NCBI RefSeq assembly: GCF_025998535.1
Contig: NZ_AP024233.1
Location: 372,001 to 436,000, forward strand
DNA length: 64,000 nucleotides
Origin: Desulfolithobacter dissulfuricans
GTDB lineage: Bacteria > Desulfobacterota > Desulfobulbia > Desulfobulbales > Desulfobulbaceae
Direction: 5' to 3'
This document shows positions 27,355 through 36,685 of the stretch, piece by piece; position 1 is the stretch's first letter; each line of letters begins with the position of its first letter. The notes below the pieces were generated by a model. The model searched no databases. It saw only the letters and a program-made list of their open reading frames with translations, and was not told the origin of the DNA. A program made the position numbers and the translations under genes.

Positions 27355-28653
27355 ATGTACTGGGAACCGGAAAAAGAATGTATGGACAGGGAGAGCCTGG
27401 AACAGCTGCAGCTGGAACGGCTTCAGTCGACACTGTACCGGGTGGGCACCCATGTGCCGTTCTACCGTAAAAAATTTGATGAGCTGAAGGTCAATTTCGA
27501 GGACATCAAGTCCCTGGATGATCTCCGGAGGCTGCCGTTCACCACCAAGCAGGACCTGCGCGATAACTATCCCTACGGCCTTTTTGCCGTCCCTCTCCGC
27601 GACGTGGTCCGGATCCATTCCTCCTCCGGGACCACAGGGCTGGCCACGGTGGTGGGCTATACCCGCAACGATCTCAAGAACTGGTCCAACCTGGTGGCCA
27701 GGATTCTGACCGGCGCCGGGGTCACCAAGGATGACGTTATCCAGATCGCCTTTGGTTACGGTCTGTTCACCGGCGGTTTCGGGCTCCATTACGGGGCCGA
27801 ACGGATCGGGGCCTCGGTTATCCCCATTTCGGCCGGCAACACCAAGCGCCAGATCCAGATCATGCAGGATTTCCGGACCACGGCCCTGGTCTGCACCCCG
27901 AGTTATGCGCTGATCATCGCCGATACCATGATGGAAATGGGGGTCAATCCCAACGGGTTGTCCCTGCGGGTCGGCCTGTTTGGGGCCGAACCCTGGTCCG
28001 AGGCCATGCGTCAGGAGATCCGGGATAAACTCGGTATCGTCGCCACCGACAATTACGGCCTGTCCGAGATCATGGGGCCTGGAGTGGCCGGCGAGTGCCA
28101 GGAGTGTAACGGGTTGCATATCAACGAGGACCATTTTCTCCTTGAGGTCATCGATCCGGAGACCCTGGAGCCTGTGGCTCCGGGGGAGGTGGGTGAGCTG
28201 GTGGTCACCACCCTGACCAAGGAGGCCTTTCCCATGATCCGCTACCGGACCCGGGACCTGACCCGGCTCATGCCCGAACCCTGCTCCTGCGGGCGGACGT
28301 TCACCCGGATGCAGCGGATCATCGGCCGCAGTGACGATATGCTGATTATCAAGGGAGTCAATGTCTTCCCGATCCAGATCGAAAAGGTCCTTTTTGAGAT
28401 CGAGGGCACCGAGCCCCATTATCAGATCGTCATTGAGCGGGAAAACCACTCCGACAAGGTTACGGTCCTGGTCGAGGTGGTGGAGTCCATTTTCTTTGAT
28501 TCCATGAAGAAACAAAGGGAAATGGTCGATCTCATCAAGGCCCGCCTGGCCTCGGAGCTGGGGATCGGCGTCAACGTCAAGCTGGTCGAGGAAAAAACCC
28601 TGGAACGTTCCGAAGGTAAGTCCCGGCGGGTGATTGACAAGCGACAGCTGTAG
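27355..28653 (+). CDS. paaK: Phenylacetate-CoA ligase (AMP-forming), second copy
   Basis: 432 residues, the same length as the copy at 20783, and alignable from the first residue (MYWEPEKE versus MNWEEIET). That is why I start at ATG 27355, although no Shine-Dalgarno is visible there; a second ATG at 27382 is possible. Loop [31 protein letters not shown] and YRTRDLT are present. The two copies diverge throughout, so they are old paralogues that probably differ in arylacetate or acyl preference. Last gene before the terminator. Confidence 0.9.
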   Translation: MYWEPEKECMDRESLEQLQLERLQSTLYRVGTHVPFYRKKFDELKVNFEDIKSLDDLRRLPFTTKQDLRDNYPYGLFAVPLRDVVRIHSSSGTTGLATVVGYTRNDLKNWSNLVARILTGAGVTKDDVIQIAFGYGLFTGGFGLHYGAERIGASVIPISAGNTKRQIQIMQDFRTTALVCTPSYALIIADTMMEMGVNPNGLSLRVGLFGAEPWSEAMRQEIRDKLGIVATDNYGLSEIMGPGVAGECQECNGLHINEDHFLLEVIDPETLEPVAPGEVGELVVTTLTKEAFPMIRYRTRDLTRLMPEPCSCGRTFTRMQRIIGRSDDMLIIKGVNVFPIQIEKVLFEIEGTEPHYQIVIERENHSDKVTVLVEVVESIFFDSMKKQREMVDLIKARLASELGIGVNVKLVEEKTLERSEGKSRRVIDKRQL

Positions 28654-28698
28654 TACCGGTTTTTTCTTCTTTTTTACCTTCTGTTCCATCCTCTTGGT

Positions 28699-28734
28699 GC
28701 GGTTGTTCCTGACGGGAACAGCCGCTTTTTTTTT
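28699..28734 (+). terminator. Rho-independent terminator closing the ior-liv-paaK block
   Basis: Stem GCGGTTGTTCC (28699-28709) with GGGAACAGCCGC (28714-28725), loop TGAC, then nine T. About 45 bases after the second paaK stop. Confidence 0.92.
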
Positions 28735-29017
28735 GGGCGTTCCCCCGGAGGACCTTCGTTTGCCGGGAAAGGGCCACTTTTCAGTCAGCTTACATATTTC
28801 TGTTGATATTGGTGCCACCGTGTGACATTAATACAGATACCCCTGTACCACATTGAAGGCTGAAGCGTGTGGTGCATGAAAAGGAAAGGGATCTCCAGAG
28901 GTGGCCAGGCTGACCGCACAACCACATCTCCTTTAAATGGCAGGGATACCCCTGGTGTCTGCAAGGCTGTCCTCCGGGCAGTCAATCCAATGATCCACAG
29001 AATTTGGGAGGTGGAAT
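28735..29017. promoter_or_regulatory. Leader of the SQR-like operon
   Basis: No gene here. The GGGAGGTGG at 29005-29013 is a strong ribosome site for the GTG start at 29018. A promoter must be present but I could not single one out. Confidence 0.4.
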
Positions 29018-30247
29018 GTGAAAAAGCTGGTTATTCTCGGTGCGGGTTGTGCCGGAACCATGGTGGCCAACAAGTTACGGAAAAAACTCGACCGCGATGA
29101 ATGGTCTATCACGATTATCGATAAAGATGATCGTCATATATACCAACCGGGGCTGTTGTTCATTCCTTTTGGCATTTATAAGGCAGAAGATGTGGTCCGC
29201 AGCCGGACCGAGTTCATCGGCAAAGGTATCAATTTCATCGTCGATGAAATCGTGGCCGTGGACACGGATAATCAATGCGTGGAAACCATTGCCGGCAGCT
29301 ATGATTATGACAAGGTCATAATCTGTACCGGGGTCAGCATCGCCCCGGAGGAGGTGCCCGGCATGATGGATGGCTGGCAGAGCCAGATCTTTGACTTCTA
29401 CACCCTGGAGGGGGCGGTCAATCTCAGCCGCAGGCTGAGGAAGTTCAAGGAAGGCAGGCTGGTCCTCAATATTGCCGAGTTTCCCTTCAAATGTCCGGTG
29501 GCGCCGCTGGAGTTCGTGTATCTGGCCGACGCGTATTTCACCGAGCGCGGCATCCGTGATCAGATCGAGATACGGCTGGTGACCCCGTTGCCGGGTGCCT
29601 TCACCAAACCCAAGGCAAGTGCCTTTTTCACCAGGCTCATCGAAGAAAAGAACATACAGGTAACCGCCAGTTACGACCTGGCCGAGGTGGACTGCGAAAA
29701 GCAGCAGATCGTATCCGCCGCCGGCGAGACCATTGACTGGGACCTGCTTGTCTCCATCCCGCCCAACGTCGGGGCCCGCTTCCTGGTCAAATCCGGAGTG
29801 GCCATGGATGAAGTGGGCTACGTCAAGACCAACAACCATACCCTCAAGGCCGAGCAGCATGACAATATGTGGGTTCTGGGGGACACCACCACCCTGCCGA
29901 CCTCCAAAGCCGGCTCGGTGGCCCATTTTTCCGCCGAGGTCATGGTGGAAAATTTCATCCGGGAACTGGAAGAGGAGCCGATCCGCGAAGATTTTGACGG
30001 CCATGCCAACTGCTTCATCGAGACCGGATTCAACAAGGCCGCTCTCATCGATTTCAACTACGAGTACGAGCCCCTGCCCGGAAAGTTTCCCCTGCCGGGC
30101 CTGGGACCGTTTTCCCTGCTTGGTGAGTCCAAGGCTAATCACTGGGGCAAAATGATGTTCAAGTGGGTCTACTGGAACAAACTGGTCACCGGCGAAGAGA
30201 TGCCGCTTGAGGCCCAGATGTCGCTGGCCGGCAAAGTTCAGGAGTAA
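29018..30247 (+). CDS. Sulfide:quinone oxidoreductase-like flavoprotein
   Basis: 409 residues from GTG 29018. FAD-binding GAGCAGTMVANKL (8-20), second dinucleotide motif region near VIICTGVS (100-107), and GDTTTLPTSKAGSVAHF (289-304), which is the SQR/FCC type of C-terminal FAD loop. Cys159 (FKCPVAP) and Cys332 (HANCFIETG) match the two redox cysteines that carry the sulfur chain; the third cysteine of type I SQRs is not evident. The C-terminal amphipathic stretch (about 370-390) would bind the membrane. Likely oxidises sulfide or polysulfide, or runs in a sulfur-handling step, with quinone. Followed by a DUF1641 gene 11 bases on. Confidence 0.82.
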   Translation: MKKLVILGAGCAGTMVANKLRKKLDRDEWSITIIDKDDRHIYQPGLLFIPFGIYKAEDVVRSRTEFIGKGINFIVDEIVAVDTDNQCVETIAGSYDYDKVIICTGVSIAPEEVPGMMDGWQSQIFDFYTLEGAVNLSRRLRKFKEGRLVLNIAEFPFKCPVAPLEFVYLADAYFTERGIRDQIEIRLVTPLPGAFTKPKASAFFTRLIEEKNIQVTASYDLAEVDCEKQQIVSAAGETIDWDLLVSIPPNVGARFLVKSGVAMDEVGYVKTNNHTLKAEQHDNMWVLGDTTTLPTSKAGSVAHFSAEVMVENFIRELEEEPIREDFDGHANCFIETGFNKAALIDFNYEYEPLPGKFPLPGLGPFSLLGESKANHWGKMMFKWVYWNKLVTGEEMPLEAQMSLAGKVQE

Positions 30248-30258
30248 GGGGGCGCGGT

Positions 30259-31014
30259 ATGACCAATGAGGAAAAAATCCTGGAAAAGCTCGATATCCTT
30301 ACCGAGGAGATCCGGGAAGCCAAGCGGGCTGTGCGGCCCTACGTGGAGCTGAAGGAGGACCTGCAGCCCCTCATAAACGAGATGGTGGCCGAGGCCATCA
30401 CCAAGCTCAGCGGCCTGGACCGGCAGTTTGAACTGGAAGACATCGGCGATATGATGGGGCAGTTGCTTGTTTCCAGTAAAAATCTCACCGAGGCCATGAA
30501 GACCCTGAACAGGATAGTGGAGTTCAAGAACGACTTTGAACCCTATTCCAAGGAGATGTTCAAAGAACTGGTCGAGCGGCTCCAGCAGACCCTGCATGGT
30601 TTTGAACCGGAAAAATTGCAGGAGCTGATCAAACAGTTTGTCATCAACATGGGCAACCTCGCGGATATGATGAAGATGCTGGGCTCGATGATGGAGTTCA
30701 AGAAAGATGCCGCCGCCTTGTCCCAGCCAGCCTTCAACGAACTGATTGCCCGCCTGGACTGTATGCAGCGAAAAGGTGTGTTTCAGGCGGCCGAACAGAT
30801 GATGGACGTGACCCAGCGGGTTGGATCCCGTCTGCAGGAGATCGATTTTCAGCAGGTGGAGCCGGTCCGGGGCGTCTTTGGCATGCTGGCAGCCATGCGG
30901 CGGCCCGAGGTCCAGGAAGGACTTGGCATCATGATCGAGCTGGCCACAGTCTTGACCGCCCTGAAGGAACCCTCGGGGATGGGAGAGTGCCGCAACCGGT
31001 CAGCCGCCGCCTGA
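30259..31014 (+). CDS. DUF1641 protein, SQR partner
   Basis: 251 residues, highly helical and acidic. The central GLDRQFELEDIGDMMGQLLVSSKNL and NMGNLADMMKMLGSMMEF match the DUF1641 family, which is repeatedly found next to SQR-like flavoproteins and formate-dehydrogenase genes. No transmembrane segment and no cysteine cluster are seen. Function unknown; the fixed pairing suggests a subunit or assembly factor for the SQR-like protein. Confidence 0.82.
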   Translation: MTNEEKILEKLDILTEEIREAKRAVRPYVELKEDLQPLINEMVAEAITKLSGLDRQFELEDIGDMMGQLLVSSKNLTEAMKTLNRIVEFKNDFEPYSKEMFKELVERLQQTLHGFEPEKLQELIKQFVINMGNLADMMKMLGSMMEFKKDAAALSQPAFNELIARLDCMQRKGVFQAAEQMMDVTQRVGSRLQEIDFQQVEPVRGVFGMLAAMRRPEVQEGLGIMIELATVLTALKEPSGMGECRNRSAAA

Positions 31015-31060
31015 CTGGCCGGGCTGTCGTCCGGGTGGTAAAGATAAAAAATAACGACGT

Positions 31061-31107
31061 CACCCCCGAAAGCCCAGGCGTTCATCGCCTCTTTTGGGGT
31101 GTTTTTT
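31061..31107 (+). terminator. Terminator after DUF1641 gene
   Basis: Outer stem CACCCC/GGGGTG with GAAAG/CTTTT extension around an inner GGCG/CGCC hairpin, then six T at 31102-31107. The rest of the 360-base gap to rph holds nothing I recognise. Confidence 0.75.
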
Positions 31108-31375
31108 CTACTGTCCCTTGTGGCGCTGAGCTGATTTTTCCAGATGTCCTGCCGGTAGCCCCGCAGCTCTTTCCCCGTGTTCACTCTGTTGCCCTGTAAC
31201 CATGTTCGTGGAACATCCCGTTCTTGGCACCGGAGCGCAACTCTTTCGATTCGGGAGTGGCGTTTGGCTTCTCTTTGCGACGCTGTTTTGCTATGGTTGG
31301 ATCTCCCCGGGAAAAAGAAGAGGCAGCTTTTAAGGAAGATTTGTAGAATCGCGTTGACCGATAGAGGAGAAAACG

Positions 31376-32080
31376 ATGAACAGAAAAGATAACCGGGCCG
31401 CGGACGGTATGCGGCCGGTTTCCCTGGAGTATGATGCCCAGCCCCATGCCGATGGTTCGGTGCTGATCAGGATGGGTGGCACTCACGTGCTGTGCGGAGT
31501 GACCGTGGAGGAAAAGGTCCCTGGTTTTCTGGAAGGGACCGGTCAGGGATGGATCACGGCGGAATACGGGATGCTGCCCTGCGCCACCCACAGCCGCGGC
31601 CGGCGGGAGGCGGCCACCGGCCGGTCGGGCCGAACTTACGAGATCCAGCGGCTGATCGGCCGCTCGCTGCGGATGATGGTGGACCTGGCGGAACTGGGAT
31701 CCCATACCCTGCGGGTTGACTGTGACGTGATAAACGCCGATGGCGGGACCCGCTGCGCCTCCATCACCGGGGCGGCCCTGGCCCTGCGCAGGGCCCTGGA
31801 GCGGATGGTGGAAAGGGAGATGATTCCGGAACTGCCCGCTGTTTTACCGGTGGCGGCCATCAGCGTCGGGGTGGTGGACGGCGAGGTTCTGCTGGATCTG
31901 GATTATTCAGAGGACAGTAGAGCCGAGGTTGACGCTAATTTTGTCATGGCCGGTGATGGTCGTTGGATTGAAGTGCAGAGCACGGCCGAGGGAACTCCTT
32001 TTGCTCCTGAGCTTTTCGGCCAGATGGCCATGCTGGCGGCAAAGGGTATAGAGGAACTGTTCAGGCTGTGGAAAGACTAA
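31376..32080 (+). CDS. rph: RNase PH
   Basis: 234 residues, typical length. Phosphorolytic 3' exonuclease that trims tRNA precursors. Seen: MRPVSLEYD near the N-terminus, [15 protein letters not shown], the RRE...[18 protein letters not shown] block (phosphate and tRNA contacts), [19 protein letters not shown] (about 116-134) and [19 protein letters not shown] with the catalytic/metal aspartates. GAGGAG precedes the ATG. Single-gene unit. Confidence 0.95.
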   Translation: MNRKDNRAADGMRPVSLEYDAQPHADGSVLIRMGGTHVLCGVTVEEKVPGFLEGTGQGWITAEYGMLPCATHSRGRREAATGRSGRTYEIQRLIGRSLRMMVDLAELGSHTLRVDCDVINADGGTRCASITGAALALRRALERMVEREMIPELPAVLPVAAISVGVVDGEVLLDLDYSEDSRAEVDANFVMAGDGRWIEVQSTAEGTPFAPELFGQMAMLAAKGIEELFRLWKD

Positions 32081-32084
32081 GAAG

Positions 32085-32111
32085 CAGATCAGGTTATGCT
32101 GTGCTGATCTG
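32085..32111 (+). terminator. Probable terminator of rph
   Basis: 8-bp stem CAGATCAG (32085-32092) with CTGATCTG (32104-32111), followed by ATTTT. The T-run is short, so efficiency is uncertain. Confidence 0.5.
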
Positions 32112-32550
32112 ATTTTGCAGTCCGTTTTCCACCGTTAAGCTGCGACAGTGACCCCGACATGGCGGGAGTGTATCAAAAAATTCCGAAGTCGCTTTGCATT
32201 CGCTTACCAGGCCAGGTTCCGAATAAGCCGTATATTGCCTGCGATTGACAGCCCGGCCGGACTGAACATGCCTCTCCATACTTGCAGACACCTCTACTCT
32301 TCGTATCATTGCTCTTCTGGAACTGATTGCACCGCAACGATATTTCCAGACACGCCTAAAAGCTATTGACTTATAACTGGCTGTTTTGTAGGACTTATTA
32401 AATCGTCGAGGGAATTGGGGCCTGTGCGGGGCGATTGGAAAAGGGGGACAGGTCCTCTGATAGTACGATTCTATGCCCGCTAAGACCGTCGGTTGCGGCG
32501 ATGTTGGGAGTGAATGCGGGATAGACCTTCTCACTGTGTCTTTTTCCCGC

Positions 32551-32674
32551 CAGGGTCGTTGCCCTGAAAAGCGATTTCTTATCACCTTCTTATCACCCCC
32601 TCACCTTCTAATAACCTTCCCATCAGGGTTATTGCCCTGATAAGCGATCTCTTATCTTATCACTTACACTCTCG
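32551..32674. repeat. Two-copy imperfect direct repeat upstream of ftsH-like gene
   Basis: CAGGGTCGTTGCCCTG-AAAAGCGAT (from 32551) and CAGGGTTATTGCCCTG-ATAAGCGAT (from 32634) are 83 bases apart. Each contains a small hairpin (CAGGG...CCCTG) and is followed by CTTATCAC-type runs. The remaining 32112-32550 stretch has no gene I can support. Confidence 0.6.
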
Positions 32675-32744
32675 AGCTTTGCAAACATAGGCCTTGCTTA
32701 TAAGTCAGGCGTAATATTCATGGTAAACTGCAAATGAGAAGCGA

Positions 32745-34615
32745 ATGAATAAAAACACAGAACAAAAAACGCCTTACCCAGCCTGGATGCGCTATGTGCT
32801 TATCGGATTGGTCGCCGCGTTTGCTTATTACTGGCTGTCAATAGGCCTGAGAACACCTGAACCGAGCTATGAGATCGCCTACAGTCAGTTCAAAACCTTT
32901 GTGCAGAAGGGTCAGGTTCAGGAAGTGATTATCAGGGGGTTGGTAATTGAGGGTGTGTTTAATATACCGATGCCGATTGGACCACAACAGGAAGTGGCTA
33001 GCAATTTCAGTACGCGTCTGCCCAGCTTTGGGGATGAAAGTCTGATACCGGTGCTGGAGTCGCAAAACGTCAACATAATGATTGCCGAAGAACGTGGCAA
33101 GGGCACCTTAATGAGGGTGTTGCTGGTGTTGCTGCCCTGGGTGTTACTTATGCTGTTTTTCTATTTTATCTATTCACGCACAGCCAGAAATCTTGGTGGA
33201 ACGGGAGAGCTGAAAAAATTCCTCGAATCACCCGTAAAGGAAGCCGGCATACCCGAAGTCACCTTTGCCGATGTAGCCGGGCAGGATAACGCGAAGCGGG
33301 AAATCTCCGAACTGATAGAATTTCTCAAGCACCCGGAGCAGTTTCGCAAGTTGGGGGCCGAAATACCCCGCGGTGTCCTGTTGATGGGAGCACCGGGGAC
33401 AGGAAAGACTCTGTTGGCCAAGGCGCTGGCGGGTGAAGCGGGGGTGCCCTTTTTTTTTATATCCGGCTCCGAGTTTATTGAAGTCTTTGTCGGTGTCGGT
33501 GCATCCCGGGTGCGCAACCTGTTTGCCGCCGCAAAGAAAAATGCCCCCAGTATTATCTTTGTCGATGAACTGGACAGCGTGGGGCGTACCCGCGGTACCG
33601 GCCTGGGCGGTGGCCATGATGAGCGTGAACAGACCCTGAACCAGATTCTGGCCGAACTGGATGGCTTCACCGGGCGGGAAAATGTCATTGTACTGGCCGC
33701 TACCAACCGTCCGGATGTGCTGGACCCTGCCTTGTTACGCCCTGGTCGTTTCGATCGGCATGTCACTCTGGATCTGCCCGATCGCAAGGACAGGATCGCT
33801 CTGCTCAAGGTGCATACCCGTAATGTTCCCCTGGCCGATGATGTGGAACTGGACAAGATCGCGGCTGGTAGCCCGGGCTTCTCCGGTGCAGATATTAAAA
33901 ATCTGGTCAACGAGGCGGCGATTCTGGCTGCCCGCTGCAAACGGGAGACGGTCTTGATGCAGGATTTTGATGAGGCGCGTGACAGGCTGTTGCTCGGTTC
34001 CGTGCGCACCATGGCCATCCAGCCTGAGGAGCGACATCGACTGGCCGTGCATGAGGCAGGTCATACTATTGTCGCCTATTATATACCTCATGCCGATCCG
34101 TTGTATAAAGTGTCGATCATTCCCCGTGGCCGAGCACTGGGTGGAACGCAACAAATATCTGTGGAGGAACGTCATACCTTGCCAGAAGAATATTTACGCG
34201 ATCGGATTACCGTGATTCTGGGGGGCGCAGTGCAGAAAAAGAACTGCTTGGATCCGTTAGCTCTGGTGCGGATGATGATATTCGTTCGGTCACCACCCTC
34301 GCACGAGCCATGGTGGCTCGCTGGGGCATGTCGCATGAAGTGGGTCCGGTTGATCTGCGCGAAAGCGAAGAGCATCCTTTTCTCGGGCGCGAGATCGCTC
34401 AGCCCCGTCGCTATAGTGAGCATTCCGCCCAGACCGTAGACAAGGCGGTGCACGATATGATTATTGAATCAGAAAAACAGGCTTTGGAAATCATTAAACA
34501 ACATCGTGACCAACTGGACCGGCTCGTTGTGGCTCTGGAAGAAAAAGAGACACTGTATCGTAAGGACATTGAAAAATGCCTTGAACCTGGCGAACCAGGG
34601 GAACGAATAGAATAA
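32745..34615 (+). pseudogene. ftsH: FtsH-type AAA+ zinc protease, frameshifted
   Basis: N-terminal anchor (about 15-32), periplasmic loop, second membrane helix (about 123-143), AAA+ module with Walker A GAPGTGKT (about 215), Walker [36 protein letters not shown], and M41 motif HEAGH (about 436). After LGG the frame fails at a run of six G (34220-34225). Seven G would restore GGRSAEKELLGSVSSGADDD, carrying the third metal ligand, and continue to the stop at 34615. As written the product ends at 34439 without the end of the protease domain. It could be a real mutation, a sequencing slip or a programmed shift. Codon use and AT content differ from the neighbours, and it has no operon partners, so transfer is likely. 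Confidence 0.85.
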
Positions 34616-35029
34616 ACAACATGAAAACGGTGCAGGTTCAGGACGTCTGCAATTGATAGTTCAATGCTTCAATCCGCCTGCCGACCTCAGCGTATTCCGT
34701 GTAGTAGCCCAGGCTTAATCTCACATAGACTGTGTTCGACTCTGAACATCTGGAAGCGGACGAAAGCAGACATTCAACGGGAATGTACCCAGCATGATGC
34801 CAGAAGAAGAATCGCGGAGGATGATTGGGGGACGTAAAAAAGAGGTGGCCTCTTCAATCATCACAACTGGTTTTTCAGACTTGATTTCCCCGGTATTCCC
34901 GCTGTCCTCAAGGTCTGGATCAAAAGGATTGTCTCGCTCACAGCAGAAGAAATTATGTACATTCTGATCGTTACGCAGGCTCGCCTTTAATTTGGCTCTG
35001 ATAAGGTTCCTGCAGAAATCGAGTGCTCC
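34616..35029. other. Intergenic region, 0.4 kb
   Basis: Between the ftsH-like gene and the convergent Mut7-C gene. I see no gene and no clear terminator; fragments of coding-like sequence are too short to name. Confidence 0.4.
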
Positions 35030-35782
35030 TCAACACAGAATATTCTGTAACCGGGTGAGCATTTTTTCGTGGTGGGATCCCTGCCAGTAAATTTTATCGC
35101 ACCCCGGGCAGATGGCGAATCGGCTGTAATATTTTCTGGTCAGGGGTTGCAGTCGCTCCAGAACCTGTTCCCTGGTGACGGGCTTGAGGGGTGTGTTGCA
35201 TTTAAGGCAGCGGCTGAAGGGGTCGACCTGCTTCTTCAGGCCGTAGAGGGTGAGGATTTCGGCAAGCTGCTGCCAGGGGTCCTGGGCCCGGACCAGGTGA
35301 GCGAAATCAATGATGCTCCGTTTGAGCAGGTCGCGATCCCGGCTCAGAAGGATTCGGCCCTGGGCCACGGCAGTGCGGGCTATTTCACCATCTTCCTGAC
35401 CCGGTGACGGGAGCACGGTATCGAACCCGGCCAGGCGCAGCAGCCGGCCGAGTTTTCCGGCGTTAATGTCCACCAGGAACGCGATACGGTCCAGCGGGTG
35501 CGGACGGAGCAGGGTGGGCTCCAGGACCGGACAGGGAACCGGAAGGGGCAGAACGGTGACCTCTTCGCCGCCCCGCACAAGCCGGGAAAAATCCACCGGT
35601 TCACCGTTGATCTCGATGATTCCGACCTCGGGATGTGGAACCCGCAGCGATTCAATCACATCCTTGATAGAGGCCGGTTCCCTGAGGTGGAGACCGACGG
35701 AGGATCGGTTGCGCAGCCGGGGGTGGAGCAGTTCTCTGAGATTCCCCTGAAAACGGATATGCAGCGGGTCCGGGCTCGGCAT
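35030..35782 (-). CDS. Ubiquitin-like/Mut7-C RNase-fold protein
   Basis: 250 residues. Residues 1-85 are a ThiS/ubiquitin-like domain (LHIRFQGNLRELL ... EVTVLPLPVP). Residues about 98-245 are Mut7-C: FLVDINAGKLGRLLRLAGFDT, where the conserved aspartate begins the PIN-like fold, ILLSRDRDLLKR, then a zinc ribbon CLKCNTPL...CPGCDKIYW. This N-terminal ubiquitin plus Mut7-C layout is a recognised family of predicted RNA-processing nucleases; substrate unknown. The MTH938-like gene upstream ends 3 bases before this start. Confidence 0.85.
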   Translation of the reverse strand: MPSPDPLHIRFQGNLRELLHPRLRNRSSVGLHLREPASIKDVIESLRVPHPEVGIIEINGEPVDFSRLVRGGEEVTVLPLPVPCPVLEPTLLRPHPLDRIAFLVDINAGKLGRLLRLAGFDTVLPSPGQEDGEIARTAVAQGRILLSRDRDLLKRSIIDFAHLVRAQDPWQQLAEILTLYGLKKQVDPFSRCLKCNTPLKPVTREQVLERLQPLTRKYYSRFAICPGCDKIYWQGSHHEKMLTRLQNILC

Positions 35783-35785
35783 GGG

Positions 35786-36136
35786 TCAGCAGGTCAGGTG
35801 CAGTCCCCCGGCAATGGTTTTCCGGTTCCTGAGCAGCTCATTGTATCGCAGGACGGCCTTGGCGGTGGGTTCGGCTACGAGGTGTATTCCCAGGGCTGCC
35901 AGTTCCCTTTCCAGGTCCGGGTCCGGCCGCAGCAGACCCGAGCTTCCGGTGCCCAGGATAAAGACCTCCGGCCTGGGTTCCAGCACTTCCTGGATGTCGT
36001 CCAGGCTGCAGCCATGGCCCTTTTTGCGCCACCAGCCGGGGAGCACCCGGTCCCCCTGGAGCAGGATGTCCGAAGTATGGACCTCGCCATGTATCCGCAC
36101 ACGTCCGAAACTGTACTCTTCAATCATATCCCGCAT
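35786..36136 (-). CDS. MTH938/DUF498-domain protein
   Basis: 116 residues. EEYSFGRVRIHGEVHTSDIL at the start and EVFILGTGSSGLLRPDPDL in the middle are the hallmarks of the MTH938/NDUFAF3-like (DUF498) domain. Small soluble protein; bacterial role unknown. Sits tightly between NUDIX and Mut7-C genes (gaps of 1 and 3 bases), so all three plus rlmKL form one transcription unit. Confidence 0.85.
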   Translation of the reverse strand: MRDMIEEYSFGRVRIHGEVHTSDILLQGDRVLPGWWRKKGHGCSLDDIQEVLEPRPEVFILGTGSSGLLRPDPDLERELAALGIHLVAEPTAKAVLRYNELLRNRKTIAGGLHLTC

Positions 36137-36137
36137 T

Positions 36138-36668
36138 TCAGCCCTTCTTTATTTTCGACAGCAGCGCCGGGGTCTCCTGCAGCCGTTTGAGAACCTCAAG
36201 CCCGTCGGGCGTCACCGGCTCCCGGTTCCCCAGGGCCAGTATCTCGGCCAGGTCCATGAACCGGCCCCAGGCCACCTCTTCCTTCTGGAGGACAAACGGC
36301 CCTTCGTGGCGACATGAGAAGATGCGCCCCCAGACCCGGTTGTCCCTGTCCTCGTAATACTGATCAAAGAGAACGTTGAGCTTTACGCCGCTCACCCCCA
36401 GTTCTTCGGCCAGTTCTCTTTTCGCCGCCTCTTCATAGCTCTCGCCGGCCAGGACCACGCCGCCGGCGGCGATATCGAAATAGCCGGGATAGACGTCTTT
36501 GTCCATGGTTCGTTTCTGGACAAAGAGCTGTCCTTCCCGGTTGAAAACCAGGATATAACTGGCCCGGTGGATGAGATTCTGCTCACGCATGATGTGGCGC
36601 GGGACCGCGGCGATTTCCCGGTTTTCTTCATCAACGATCTGGACGGTTTCCATGGCTGTAGGATACAT
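36138..36668 (-). CDS. NUDIX hydrolase (YfcD-like)
   Basis: Nudix box present and intact: G-x5-E-x7-REUxEExGU reads GGVVLAGESYEEAAKRELAEELG. The N-terminal VDEENREIAAVPRHIMREQNLIHRA and the late DRDNRVWGRIFSC resemble the YfcD/isopentenyl-isomerase-like subgroup. I prefer ATG 36668 (AAGGAG 8 bases upstream); an ATG at 36689 that overlaps the rlmKL stop is also in frame. Hydrolyses a nucleoside-diphosphate-linked substrate, identity unknown. Confidence 0.85.
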   Translation of the reverse strand: MYPTAMETVQIVDEENREIAAVPRHIMREQNLIHRASYILVFNREGQLFVQKRTMDKDVYPGYFDIAAGGVVLAGESYEEAAKRELAEELGVSGVKLNVLFDQYYEDRDNRVWGRIFSCRHEGPFVLQKEEVAWGRFMDLAEILALGNREPVTPDGLEVLKRLQETPALLSKIKKG

Positions 36669-36685
36669 GCTCCCTGCTCCTTGAT

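Noticed and set aside
34310-34615. Separate small gene after ftsH
   Set aside because: Its sequence is the C-terminus of the FtsH protease in the shifted frame.
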